64,000 nt of DNA from NCBI GenBank assembly GCA_910577755.1, contig CAJTNL010000001.1:62001-126000 (forward strand), given 5' to 3'. Shown one piece after another: positions 29,541 through 38,205 of the stretch. How positions within the stretch are numbered: the first letter of the stretch is position 1; every line of letters begins with the position of its first letter. The DNA comes from an uncultured Eubacteriales bacterium. Its GTDB lineage: Bacteria; Bacillota; Clostridia; Oscillospirales; Acutalibacteraceae. Position numbers and translations under genes: made by a program. Below the pieces are notes generated by a model that had not been told where the DNA came from, made no database searches, and saw only the letters and a list, made by a program, of their open reading frames with translations.

Positions 29541-29594
29541 AAAATACGACACATGCAACATGTCCATTATATGTGTAAAACATTCACAAGTCAA
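29541..29594 (-). promoter_or_regulatory. agrA promoter with AAAATACGACA element
   Basis: On the minus strand TTGACT (29589-29594) and TATAAT (29566-29571) are 17 bases apart, a near-consensus promoter. The 11-mer AAAATACGACA (29541-29551 on the plus strand, so reversed relative to transcription) lies just downstream of the expected start, next to ACATGCAACATGT. A position downstream of the start would suit repression or autoregulation. Confidence 0.6.
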
Positions 29595-29698
29595 CATTTT
29601 TTAAATGATTTTGTCAAAAAAACAGCATCTCACAGCGGAATCAAGACGTTGTATGAAATACTGCGCATATGAATACCTGACAGTATACATTATATTTA

Positions 29699-30817
29699 TC
29701 AGTCTGCTAACTCTCCCAAACTTTTAGCCTTCAAATACGCATTGATAAATCCGTCAATGTCGCCATCCATCACGGCATTGATATTTCCCACTTCATAATT
29801 AGTACGGTGATCTTTGGCAAGTGTATAAGGCATAAATACATAGGAACGAATCTGACTTCCCCAGCCAATTTCCTTTTGCTCTCCTTTAATATCTTCAATT
29901 TTATCCAAATGCTCCCGCTCTTTAATCTCCATTAATTTGGAAATCAACATTTTCATAGCGGTGTCACGATTCTGATGCTGGCTGCGCTCTACCTGACAAG
30001 CCACTACAATATTCGTAGGAATATGGGTAATTCTAACCGCCGAAGACGTTTTATTCACCTTTTGCCCACCAGCGCCGCTTGCCCGATACACGTCAATGCG
30101 TAAATCATCAGGATTAATGTCAATCTGGATATTATCATCTATCTCCGGCATCACTTCCAAAGAGGCAAAAGATGTATGCCGTCGGCCCGAAGAATCAAAT
30201 GGAGAAACACGCACCAACCTGTGGACTCCGGCCTCACTTTTCAAAAATCCATACGCATTGGTACCTGCAATCAATACCGAAGCGCTTTTCAAACCTGCCT
30301 CCTCGCCATCTAAGTAATCTAACGTTTTCACTTGATAACCATGGCGTTCCCCCCAACGGCAATACATACGATACAGCATTTCAACCCAATCTTGTGCCTC
30401 TGTGCCTCCTGCACCTGCATGAAAGGTCAAAATTGCATTATTGCCGTCATATTCACCTTGCAGCAACGTAGACAGTCGCTGTACCTCAAGCTCGGCTTTA
30501 AACCGCACAAACTCAGCCTGCGCCTCCTCTAACAAAGAAAGATCCTCCGCTTCATTCCCTAGTTCAATCAGCGCATAAATATCTTCAAACGTACTTTTTA
30601 ACGAGTCATATTTTGCTATTTTACTTTTTAATGCGCTTGTACGCTGCAACACCTTTTGCGATTGCTCCATATCATTCCAAAACTCCGGTTTTGCCGCCTC
30701 TACTTCCAGTCGTTCTATTTCTTCCGCAGCGACTTTCAGATCAAGAGCCTCTTCCAGATCCAGTAGTCCTGGTCTTAATTCATCCACAGCTAACTTTAAT
30801 TCTTCAAATTGCAGCAT
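29699..30817 (-). CDS. prfB: Peptide chain release factor 2
   Basis: Recognises UGA and UAA and releases the peptide. The 372-aa protein has the GGQ motif in RASGAGGQKVNKTSSAVRITH and the RF2 specificity motif SPF in RVSPFDSSGRRH. The frame is continuous from ATG; there is no in-frame UGA near codon 25, so the programmed +1 frameshift known from many bacteria is absent. Confidence 0.97.
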   Translation of the reverse strand: MLQFEELKLAVDELRPGLLDLEEALDLKVAAEEIERLEVEAAKPEFWNDMEQSQKVLQRTSALKSKIAKYDSLKSTFEDIYALIELGNEAEDLSLLEEAQAEFVRFKAELEVQRLSTLLQGEYDGNNAILTFHAGAGGTEAQDWVEMLYRMYCRWGERHGYQVKTLDYLDGEEAGLKSASVLIAGTNAYGFLKSEAGVHRLVRVSPFDSSGRRHTSFASLEVMPEIDDNIQIDINPDDLRIDVYRASGAGGQKVNKTSSAVRITHIPTNIVVACQVERSQHQNRDTAMKMLISKLMEIKEREHLDKIEDIKGEQKEIGWGSQIRSYVFMPYTLAKDHRTNYEVGNINAVMDGDIDGFINAYLKAKSLGELAD

Positions 30818-31071
30818 CCTATCATTCCTTATAGATAAACTAAATTTAAGAACTTAATTATTAAAATAATAAAATATTCTGTTATAATCAGTTATTCAAT
30901 AATATTATAGTAGAATTATAATGGAATGTAAAGCGTAATTGCGTACTTTGTGTATGGATTATAAAATTTATTTGCCGTAAAACATTGCAGTTTGCGTAAT
31001 AATTAGGTACAATAGAAAATAAAACAAACCAGAAAAAATTTCACAGACAAAATTTTCAAAATTAGAAAGGC

Positions 31072-32091
31072 ATGGTACTCCGTATGTCAAAATATACAGG
31101 TTTGAAATGTCCCGTCTGTAAAGAAACATTTCATGACAATGATGATATAGTAGTTTGTCCCGAATGTGGCGCACCTTATCATAGAAACTGTTACCAACAG
31201 ACAGGACATTGCTTATATGAAGAAAAACACGGAACAGGGCAGGCTTGGCAGACGCCGGAACATACGCATCAAAAAGATGGAGACAAACTATGTCCACGCT
31301 GTGGAGTTAATAACTCTTCCGATGCATTATTTTGCTCCAAATGCGGACAATCTTTAAGCTATAACAGTCAATCACAAGGACAAGCTCCGCCGGATACTGC
31401 CGAATCTTACGCTCCGCCTTCGCCCGATTCCGGCAGAGAACCGGGAGGCTTTACCTATCCATACCCATTTGATCCGATGGGAGGCGTAAATCCAAAAGAT
31501 CACATAGAGGGAATTGAAGCCGGAGATATAGCAAAATTTGTGCAGGCTAACACACCGTATTATATGGGAAGATTTTTAAACCTTTCCGCCTTTAAAAAGG
31601 GACGTTTTCATTTTTCCGCTTTTTTATTTGGAGGCGGATGGTTCTTATACCGCAAGCAATATGTACTCGGAACTATTTTAACCGCATTTCAGGTTGTAGT
31701 AACGATTGTTACCTCAGCTTTGCAATATTACTATACAGTGCCTCTTATTAATGAACTGTTACCCAACACCATTACCCCCTATAGCTATTATTTAGGTTTT
31801 TTACAAGTATGGGATGCCTTGGCGGCAAAATCTCCGCTAACATTGTTTTTGGTTATGCTACCGACCATACTGATTCTTTTGCAATTTGTTGAAAGAATAT
31901 TATGCGGTATTTTTGCAAATAAAATTTATTTGAAATACTGTGTTAAAAAAATAAATACAATCCAAACGGAAGCAACTACAGGTCACGAATACGAAGCAAA
32001 ACTAAAAGAAAAAGGCGGAATCAATACGCCGCTTGCATTTTCTCTAATGATTTGTTATGTTATAATAAGCTTTATTCCTATATTATTTTGA
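31072..32091 (+). CDS. Zinc-ribbon/RING-like membrane protein (DUF2628-type)
   Basis: A 335-339-aa protein of unknown function. The N-terminus has a treble-clef or prokaryotic RING-like zinc domain (CPVCKETF, CPECGAPYHRNCYQQTGHC), then a zinc ribbon (CPRCGVNNSS and CSKCGQSL). A Pro/Gln-rich linker leads to a C-terminal half with three or four membrane helices (KGRFHFSAFLFGGGWFLYRKQYVLG), as in DUF2628 proteins. The first ATG (31072) is almost on top of the AGAAAGG; the ATG at 31084 gives the better family start, so the start is uncertain. Confidence 0.75.
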   Translation: MVLRMSKYTGLKCPVCKETFHDNDDIVVCPECGAPYHRNCYQQTGHCLYEEKHGTGQAWQTPEHTHQKDGDKLCPRCGVNNSSDALFCSKCGQSLSYNSQSQGQAPPDTAESYAPPSPDSGREPGGFTYPYPFDPMGGVNPKDHIEGIEAGDIAKFVQANTPYYMGRFLNLSAFKKGRFHFSAFLFGGGWFLYRKQYVLGTILTAFQVVVTIVTSALQYYYTVPLINELLPNTITPYSYYLGFLQVWDALAAKSPLTLFLVMLPTILILLQFVERILCGIFANKIYLKYCVKKINTIQTEATTGHEYEAKLKEKGGINTPLAFSLMICYVIISFIPILF

Positions 32092-32137
32092 ACGATGTTA
32101 TCATCATCCAGACAGAGAACCAAAGGAGTTGACACCA

Positions 32138-33013
32138 TTGAAAGTTAGAAAGGCCGTCATACCTGCAGCAGGATTGGGCACACGAGTATTACCCGCAACC
32201 AAGGCAATGCCCAAAGAAATGCTGACCATCGTGGACAAGCCAGCCATCCAGTATATAGTAGAGGAAGCGGTACAGTCTGGTATTACAGATATTTTGATTA
32301 TCACCAACCGTGGCAAGGGTATTATTGAAGATCACTTTGACCGCATACCGGAGTTGGAAGCGCGTTTATCGGAAGATGGCGATTCCAAAAAAGCCATATT
32401 GGAACAGATAAACCATATTTCTTCTATGGCCAACATTTACTTTATTCGTCAAAAAGAAACAAAGGGTCTTGGTCATGCCGTAAACTGTGCCCGTTCCTTT
32501 GTGGGTAACGAACCTTTTGCAGTTTTATACGGCGATGATGTCATTATCGGTAAAGATCCTGCTTGTGGACAGCTAATTCGCGCCTATGAGGAATTTGGCC
32601 GTGGTGTACTAGGAGTAAATTTAGTAACCGCTGAGGCAATTACTAAATATAGTTCTTTAAAAGTAGAGTCTATTCGCGACAACTTTTTTATCTGCACAGA
32701 CATGATTGAAAAACCTACCCCTGATAAAATTATGTCACTTTATTCCATTCTGGGACGCTGCATACTACCTCCGGAAATTTTCGACATTCTTGAACAAACA
32801 CCACCGGGGGCAGGCGGTGAAATTCAATTGACAGACGCCATGTGTACATTGGCCCGCCGTGACGGCATGACTGCTGTAGAATTTACAGGAAAGCGTTACG
32901 ATATGGGAAATAAACTGGGTATTATGCAAGCAAATGTAGAGCTTGCCTTACAACACACAGATATCGGCGCTGACTTTAAACAATATTTAAAAGAGATTTG
33001 TAAGACTTTCTAA
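32138..33013 (+). CDS. galU: UTP-glucose-1-phosphate uridylyltransferase
   Basis: Makes UDP-glucose from UTP and glucose-1-phosphate for glycan synthesis. The nucleotide-binding motif is VIPAAGLGTRVLPATKAMPK at the very N-terminus, and the sugar-binding EIQLTDAM lies near residue 225. The 291-aa length is normal. The start is the TTG at 32138 (KVRKAVIPAAG), nine bases after AAAGGAG; an in-frame TTG three codons upstream touches the ribosome site. Confidence 0.96.
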   Translation: MKVRKAVIPAAGLGTRVLPATKAMPKEMLTIVDKPAIQYIVEEAVQSGITDILIITNRGKGIIEDHFDRIPELEARLSEDGDSKKAILEQINHISSMANIYFIRQKETKGLGHAVNCARSFVGNEPFAVLYGDDVIIGKDPACGQLIRAYEEFGRGVLGVNLVTAEAITKYSSLKVESIRDNFFICTDMIEKPTPDKIMSLYSILGRCILPPEIFDILEQTPPGAGGEIQLTDAMCTLARRDGMTAVEFTGKRYDMGNKLGIMQANVELALQHTDIGADFKQYLKEICKTF

Positions 33014-33020
33014 CTTAAGA

Positions 33021-33050
33021 TTGACAACGCAGTGATTTTTATGATATAAT
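33021..33050 (+). promoter_or_regulatory. Consensus promoter of rpsF-ssb-rpsR
   Basis: TTGACA (33021-33026) and TATAAT (33045-33050) are separated by 18 bases. The promoter is embedded in a 12-bp inverted repeat (next entry). Confidence 0.85.
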
Positions 33051-33059
33051 CACTGCGTT
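33026..33059 (+). repeat. Perfect inverted repeat overlapping the rpsF promoter
   Basis: AACGCAGTGATT (33026-33037) and AATCACTGCGTT (33048-33059) pair perfectly around TTTATGATAT. The repeat covers the promoter spacer and the -10 box. It may act as the galU terminator, as an operator, or both. Confidence 0.7.
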
Positions 33060-33091
33060 ATTCTTTCAATACTAAAGAAGAAATAATCCTT

Positions 33092-33115
33092 ACTCCGCAT
33101 ATAAAGAAGTGGGGT
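33092..33115 (+). promoter_or_regulatory. Candidate S6:S18 autoregulatory leader hairpin
   Basis: In the rpsF 5' UTR, ACTCCGC and GTGGGGT can pair around ATATAAAGAA. A CCG-containing stem just upstream of rpsF is where the known S6:S18 leader binds its ribosomal proteins. The match is by position and the CCG only. Confidence 0.4.
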
Positions 33116-33142
33116 CTGAAGTCCAAAAGGAGGTGCAATACA

Positions 33143-33493
33143 ATGCCAAATTTAACAAATTCTTATGAAACAATTATCATTTTATCTGCAAATTTAGAGG
33201 ATGACGCTATTACAGCAACGGTTGAAAAGTTCAAAAAATTAATTGCTGACAACGGTGAAATTGAGTCTGTTGAGGATTGGGGCAAACGTAAGTTTGCTTA
33301 TCCAATTCAAAAACAAAACGATGGTCACTATACGCTGATTAATTTTAAAAGCTCCCCTGAATTTACAGCTGAGCTTGACAGAGTTTACAACATTACTGAC
33401 GGAGTGCTGCGTTCCATTATTGTAAAAAAGCAAATAAAACCTGTAAAAGCAAAGAAAGCTCCAAAACCAACGGAAGCTGCCAGCGCAGAATAA
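33143..33493 (+). CDS. rpsF: 30S ribosomal protein S6
   Basis: A 116-aa S6 protein of the small-subunit platform. YETIIILSANLEDDAITATVEKFKKL at the N-terminus and VESVEDWGKRKFAYPIQKQNDGHY match the family. A Lys/Ala/Pro-rich tail follows the globular part. A strong AAAAGGAGGTG lies upstream. First gene of rpsF-ssb-rpsR. Confidence 0.98.
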   Translation: MPNLTNSYETIIILSANLEDDAITATVEKFKKLIADNGEIESVEDWGKRKFAYPIQKQNDGHYTLINFKSSPEFTAELDRVYNITDGVLRSIIVKKQIKPVKAKKAPKPTEAASAE

Positions 33494-33518
33494 CTGCAGA
33501 AGAGGAATGTGATAGACT

Positions 33519-33992
33519 ATGTTAAACGTTGCAATATTAATGGGCCGTTTAGTTGCTGATCCCGAAATTCGTCATACACCAAACGATATTGCTGTAACCA
33601 GCTTTACTATTGCTGTTGACCGCTCTTATGTAAAAGCCGGCGCTGAGCGTCAGGCAGATTTTATCGACATTGTAGCATGGCGTGCAACAGCCGAATTTGT
33701 ATGTAAATATTTCCGCAAGGGTCAAATGATTGCCGTACAAGGTTCCATTCAAACCAGATCTTACACAGATAAAGACGGTAATAAACGCAAAGCATTTGAA
33801 ATTGTAGCCGATAACGTACATTTTGCAGATTCTAAACGCGATAACTCTGCTTCTTCTATGGGGAGCGGTACAAGTATGTATCAGCAGCCACAGACACAAC
33901 CCGATGTAATAAGTACTCCTGCGCCAGCTTATACAAGCGGTGATACCGGAGACTTTGAAGAGATTTTGAATGACGACGATTTGCCATTCTAA
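33519..33992 (+). CDS. ssb: Single-stranded DNA-binding protein
   Basis: A 157-aa SSB with the OB fold (MLNVAILMGRLVADPEIRHT, ADFIDIVAWRATAEFVCKYFRKGQ), a Gln/Pro-rich linker, and the acidic interaction tip ending DDDLPF. Located between the two ribosomal genes as usual. Confidence 0.98.
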   Translation: MLNVAILMGRLVADPEIRHTPNDIAVTSFTIAVDRSYVKAGAERQADFIDIVAWRATAEFVCKYFRKGQMIAVQGSIQTRSYTDKDGNKRKAFEIVADNVHFADSKRDNSASSMGSGTSMYQQPQTQPDVISTPAPAYTSGDTGDFEEILNDDDLPF

Positions 33993-34032
33993 TCAAAATT
34001 CTGTAAATCAAATGTAAAAAGGAGGCTTTACC

Positions 34033-34293
34033 ATGGCTGAAAAAAATGAAAGACCAGAAAGAGACAACCGTCGCGGAGCCCGTAAAGGTCGCAAAAAGGT
34101 ATGTAGTTTCTGTGTTGATAAAGTAGACCAAATTGATTATAAAGACGTTGCAAAGCTTCGCCGTTTTATCTCTGAGAGAGCCAAAATTCTTCCTCGCAGA
34201 GTAACTGGTACCTGTGCACATCACCAACGTGAGTTAACAGTTGCTATTAAACGTGCACGTATCGTGGCTCTATTGCCATTTAGCAGCGATTGA
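34033..34293 (+). CDS. rpsR: 30S ribosomal protein S18
   Basis: An 86-aa S18 with the core DYKDVAKLRRFISERAKILP and RRVTGTCAHHQRELTVAIKR. The Cys pair CSFC near the N-terminus suggests the zinc-type (C+) S18 form. It partners S6 in the ribosome. A terminator follows. Confidence 0.97.
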   Translation: MAEKNERPERDNRRGARKGRKKVCSFCVDKVDQIDYKDVAKLRRFISERAKILPRRVTGTCAHHQRELTVAIKRARIVALLPFSSD

Positions 34294-34323
34294 CATTGAC
34301 AACACAATAACTCAATTTTATTC

Positions 34324-34366
34324 AGTCGAATTCAGAATTCAGAATCCTGCATTCGACTTTTTTTAT
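34324..34366 (+). terminator. Terminator of the rpsF operon
   Basis: AGTCGAAT and ATTCGACT pair around a 19-nt loop and end in TTTTTTTATTTT. Confidence 0.8.
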
Positions 34367-34529
34367 TTTACTTTATTCTATTCTGCATAACACAGAAGTA
34401 TCAATTCTTCAAATCAACACAATCAAGCCATACACTCCAATTACTGTTTATACAATGTCTGTGTAAACAAACTTGGTTTTATTCCGTTACTGACCTTAAA
34501 ATTTTTAAATGAAAATAAATATATAAAAC

Positions 34530-34561
34530 AGGTATGTTACACGGTCAAATGTAATATACCT
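34530..34561 (-). terminator. Terminator of the pseudokinase gene
   Basis: AGGTATGTTACA and TGTAATATACCT form a 12-bp stem with one mismatch just after the stop codon; on the minus strand a T-rich stretch (GTTTTATATATTT) follows. Confidence 0.75.
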
Positions 34562-34568
34562 GCTTATT

Positions 34569-36284
34569 TTACGACTCAGAGCTGATAATCAGCACCACAT
34601 GAGTACCATATGAAAGGATATCACCGACTTGATAATTCTCATAACCGCTAACGCTGCCAGAAGTTTCCGTTGCGCCGGATTGAAAAACACCAGAAACCGA
34701 AAAACCTTGTACCTTTAAGCGCTGGAAAGCCTGTTCAAAAGACATTCCCCGTACATCTGGTAACACACGCTTATACGATCCTTGACTAACCTCTACTACA
34801 ATAGAGCCGCCTTTTATCATTAGGTCACCCGCTTTTGGTATTTGCGTTACCACATACCCTTCTGGTACTTGATCACTAAACACATAGCGGGATGATAATA
34901 CTTCATAATCTAATACCTGCTGCACTTCACTAGCCTTAATTACAGTATAGCTTTTACCTACTAAATTTGGCGTAACAATTTGGACTTCCGTTAACGCAGA
35001 ACTGGACAGAGAAAAAACAGTATCATCTGAAGCAGTATCGGCACTGATAACATTATCCTGATTCGTCTCTTCAGATTGCATATCAACAACAAATGATGAA
35101 TCCACTGTTTCCGGCGATATTAAAATATCGTTCGCATTAAACATCACCATTGCCGCTACAACTGCTATGATCATCGTAACTACAGAAATCAAAATCCATG
35201 CCCATATAGGTAAGTTCCGCCTGTTTACAACGGACTTATTCATATTATTAAATTTCTCTTTGCATTTTAATTTATCCTCAGTAATCTTAGGTATATTCTG
35301 TGTTTCTTCAATAACTGCCGTAATAATCGGCGACGCTGAAAGCTCTGCTCGCAAACGTTCAAAGTTTGATGTTCTTTTTTTCCGATATACCTGTAGACCA
35401 TTCGCCAAAGAAGTCACCACATGGGGTGGCAGCTCTTTTAAAATAGTGGTTGGTATTAATAAACGTGCATCAGATTTACGCTTAGTCGCCTGTTCTGGCA
35501 GGCTGCCTGTCAACGCAAAAAACAGCGATGCAGTAAAACCATACACGTCAGTGGATTCACTAAAAGCTTCTATCGAATTGTATTGTTCCAATGCGGCACA
35601 ACCCTTTACAAGGTCAGAAGGCAATCTACTTCCTTCACGGCGTACATCCTCAATACAGAAATCACCCAGTTTCATTTTTCCATCTTCCATAATGCTGAGG
35701 GAATCTAAAGAAATACCATAGTGACCGATCCCTTTTTCATGCAAGGTGCTCAAGGCAGACAAAACTGGCATAAATAACTTACGCGCTAAATTCCAATCCA
35801 AAAAACCGCCGCTGCGTTCTACAAAATAGCGCAAAGAAACTTGTTCGTCCCAATCAGAAATGGTATACGCAGTACCATTCAACTCAAATATATCATAAAT
35901 ATGATCTACTGCTGATAAATCACGCATATGAGCAATCGTGCGCGAAAGGGATAAAAATTGCTTCTTATAATGATTATACGCATCTGCACAGGAATTATTT
36001 GTTAAAATATTTAATTCATTACCAGCTCTCTGACACAATGATTTTGGAAAATACTCTCGAATGGCTATTTTATTTTTGAGAATAATATCATATCCAATAT
36101 ATGTAAACCCCTGACTACCGTGCTTTTTGGCTATGCCAACAATATATCTATTTTGTAATATTGCTCGATAAGGCAAAGCATACGGTAACTGAGCGGTATC
36201 TACAGGATGCTTACATTTCAAACAAACATGATCATCAAATAATGGTTCCATGCAGTTCATACATCTTTGCTCTAATGTACTCAT
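34569..36284 (-). CDS. PASTA-domain protein with degenerate kinase domain (pseudokinase)
   Basis: A 571-aa membrane protein. Order: zinc ribbon (CMNCMEPLF, CLKCKHP), a Ser/Thr-kinase-like domain (about residues 45-310), one membrane helix (PIWAWILISVVTMIIAVVAA, about 345-370), a Ser/Thr linker and two PASTA repeats outside (IVTPNLVGKSYTVIKASEV, VLPDVRGMSFEQAFQRLKV). Key kinase residues are lost: the ATP-lysine is Arg76 in KIAIREYFP, HRD is HYG (188-190), the Asn is Ser195, and DFG is DFC (208-210). So it probably cannot phosphorylate; it may bind muropeptides and signal by contact. It lies just upstream, in transcription order downstream, of yebC. Confidence 0.85.
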   Translation of the reverse strand: MSTLEQRCMNCMEPLFDDHVCLKCKHPVDTAQLPYALPYRAILQNRYIVGIAKKHGSQGFTYIGYDIILKNKIAIREYFPKSLCQRAGNELNILTNNSCADAYNHYKKQFLSLSRTIAHMRDLSAVDHIYDIFELNGTAYTISDWDEQVSLRYFVERSGGFLDWNLARKLFMPVLSALSTLHEKGIGHYGISLDSLSIMEDGKMKLGDFCIEDVRREGSRLPSDLVKGCAALEQYNSIEAFSESTDVYGFTASLFFALTGSLPEQATKRKSDARLLIPTTILKELPPHVVTSLANGLQVYRKKRTSNFERLRAELSASPIITAVIEETQNIPKITEDKLKCKEKFNNMNKSVVNRRNLPIWAWILISVVTMIIAVVAAMVMFNANDILISPETVDSSFVVDMQSEETNQDNVISADTASDDTVFSLSSSALTEVQIVTPNLVGKSYTVIKASEVQQVLDYEVLSSRYVFSDQVPEGYVVTQIPKAGDLMIKGGSIVVEVSQGSYKRVLPDVRGMSFEQAFQRLKVQGFSVSGVFQSGATETSGSVSGYENYQVGDILSYGTHVVLIISSES

Positions 36285-36320
36285 GCCGGTTCCCCCATAT
36301 GTACAAATTTTTTGCCACTT

Positions 36321-37058
36321 TTACACATCCAATGGATTCTCCCAATTATGCCACACGCTTTGCACATCATCATGATCCTCAAGAGAATCTAATAATTTCT
36401 GCATTTTTATTGCAGTTTGTGAATCTGTAATCTCCGTATAAGTACTAGGCATCATTTCAATTTGAGCAGATACAAAGGTATATCCTTTATCGGTCATCTC
36501 ATTTAAGACCATACTGAAATCACCTGGCTCCGTTTCAATTGCATACACATCACCGTCCACCTGAAAATCTGAAGCGCCTGCTTCTAAACAGGCCTCCATT
36601 ACAGTATCTTCATCAAAAATATCTTTTTCGATAATAATAACCCCTTTTTTAGCAAACATAAAGGAAACACATCCTAATGTTCCTAAATTACCACCGGATT
36701 TATCAAAGTAATGGCGTACATCAGCCGCAGTCCGGTTACGATTATCAGTCAATGACTCTACAATTACCGCAACCCCGCACGGTCCGTAACCTTCATATAC
36801 AATGCTTTCATATTTCTCAGTATTGGTTTCTCCTGCCGCTTTTTTAATAATACGCTCTATATTATCATTAGGAACATTGCAAGCCTTAGCTTTCGCAATA
36901 CAATCCTTTAATTTTGAGTTGGAGTTTGGGTCAGGACCCCCGCCTTCCTTTACTGCAACCACTAATTCTCTGCCAATCTTCGTAAAAATTTTAGCCTTTG
37001 CACCATCGGTTTTCTCTTTTTTTCTCTTAATATTACTCCATTTAGAATGTCCTGACAT
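36321..37058 (-). CDS. yebC: YebC/PmpR/TACO1-family protein
   Basis: A 245-aa protein with the YebC start MSGHSKWSNIKRKKEKTDGA and the segment RIIKKAAGETNTEKYESIVY. Family members act as transcription regulators or, as recently shown for some, as ribosome-linked factors that ease stalling at proline runs. It starts well upstream of the pseudokinase gene (37 bp gap) and could share its transcript. Confidence 0.95.
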   Translation of the reverse strand: MSGHSKWSNIKRKKEKTDGAKAKIFTKIGRELVVAVKEGGGPDPNSNSKLKDCIAKAKACNVPNDNIERIIKKAAGETNTEKYESIVYEGYGPCGVAVIVESLTDNRNRTAADVRHYFDKSGGNLGTLGCVSFMFAKKGVIIIEKDIFDEDTVMEACLEAGASDFQVDGDVYAIETEPGDFSMVLNEMTDKGYTFVSAQIEMMPSTYTEITDSQTAIKMQKLLDSLEDHDDVQSVWHNWENPLDV

Positions 37059-37096
37059 AATAGCGTCCCCCTAATTATTGGTTGTACATCATCATA

Positions 37097-37669
37097 TCAT
37101 AAATTATGATAATTAGCAAGTAACCTTGCGGTCACTTCATAAGCCTTATCCATTTCAAACGGCAGTTTATCTGTATTGCCAATTGCAGCTGTACCACATA
37201 ATTTGGTGTGCATGACCGTAAAAATCAACTCCAATTGCTGCAGCATGATATCAATACCACGTGTATCCTGTGAACCGTAAGAAGAAAGAAAAAAAGCAAT
37301 TTTAGGCTTTTGAATAAAACGCTTCAAATGATGAGAAAAACGCGCTTCATAGTATTGCTGTGTTCTGTCAAAAACCGCTTTCAAAGGGGCAGGAAAGCTC
37401 AATCCATATACTGGTGAAGCAACAACGACAAAATCTGCTCCACGATATAAGCGATCAAATTTCTCATAATCGCCAATACAGCACCCAAGTTTCTGCTGAC
37501 AATAACCGCAAGCAGTACATGGTGCAACGGCTTCTTCATAAGCATAAAAAAATGTAATTTTTGTATCAGGATATTCTTGCTGCCATTGTTGTAAAAACAC
37601 ACGCAGCAATTGCATGGTAAACCCATTTTTTCTAGGCGAACCAAACAAAATTAACATATTTTTTTCCAT
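37097..37669 (-). CDS. NADPH-dependent FMN reductase/iron-sulfur flavoprotein-like
   Basis: A 190-aa flavodoxin-fold protein. MLILFGSPRKNGFTMQLL is the FMN phosphate loop, and CTACGYCQQKLGCC resembles the compact CX2CX2CX5C iron-sulfur motif of Isf flavoproteins. VVASPVYGLSFPAPLKAVFDR is the substrate-side loop. It could pass electrons in an anaerobe; donor and acceptor are unknown. The start is the ATG at 37669, six bases after AAGGAGG. Confidence 0.85.
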   Translation of the reverse strand: MEKNMLILFGSPRKNGFTMQLLRVFLQQWQQEYPDTKITFFYAYEEAVAPCTACGYCQQKLGCCIGDYEKFDRLYRGADFVVVASPVYGLSFPAPLKAVFDRTQQYYEARFSHHLKRFIQKPKIAFFLSSYGSQDTRGIDIMLQQLELIFTVMHTKLCGTAAIGNTDKLPFEMDKAYEVTARLLANYHNL

Positions 37670-37719
37670 TGCATGCCTCCTTAAGATGTCTTTTAGCGGG
37701 TATAACAAACCAAATGATA

Positions 37720-38205
37720 TTATACTTCTGTCCAATCTAATCCATGTACATTCCCATCATAATCTTGATAAAAGAAAAAATAATGCTCCATTATCCGCTC
37801 CGTTTCGAAAAAATTGTTACCCTCTGCTTCCTTGTAATATTTATGATCTTCACCAAACACAGTTGTACCATATTCATCGCAAAATGAATTGTCCGCAGAA
37901 TAATAGATACCCCAATACTATCCTCCAAGCATTCCTTGAGCACCATATTCAAGTACCGCATATTGTTTATATCCTTTAACCACAGAAGATATAATATAAT
38001 TTTGATAAGTTACAGATTCCCCTTTCCTCAAAACAGCAACCTCTCCAAAAGCACGCAATAAGTTTTCCTTATTATTCTGAAAAAACACAATACAATTTGC
38101 TTTAGCAGCTTTATAATCTTTTCTGACTATACTACACCCTGTCTATAAAACAAAAAATAACATGCAAGCACAAAACAGACATATAGCAGAACAATATTTT
38201 TTCAT
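37720..38205 (-). pseudogene. Lipoprotein pseudogene with two in-frame amber codons
   Basis: The frame starts at an ATG with GAGGTG upstream and runs 161 codons to TAA, but is broken by TAG at codon 21 (38143-38145) and TAG at codon 96 (37918-37920). The N-terminus MKKYCSAICLFCACMLFFVL is a lipoprotein signal peptide; the first TAG falls right before TGC, that is, inside the lipobox. After that the frame reads as a normal protein (YKAAKANCIVFFQNNKENLL, TYQNYIISSVVKGYKQYAVLE, YWGIYYSADNSFCDEYGTTV, LDWTEV). No frameshift is seen. It has no recognised family. A recent loss by point mutation is most likely. Confidence 0.75.

Noticed and set aside
30700..30817. Programmed frameshift in prfB
   Set aside because: The frame is open from the ATG through the usual shift region with no in-frame TGA.
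37720..38205. Pyrrolysine or other recoding at the two TAG codons
   Set aside because: Ordinary genes here, such as the one ending at 10222, stop with TAG, and no pyl genes or suppressor tRNA are seen; a pseudogene is simpler.
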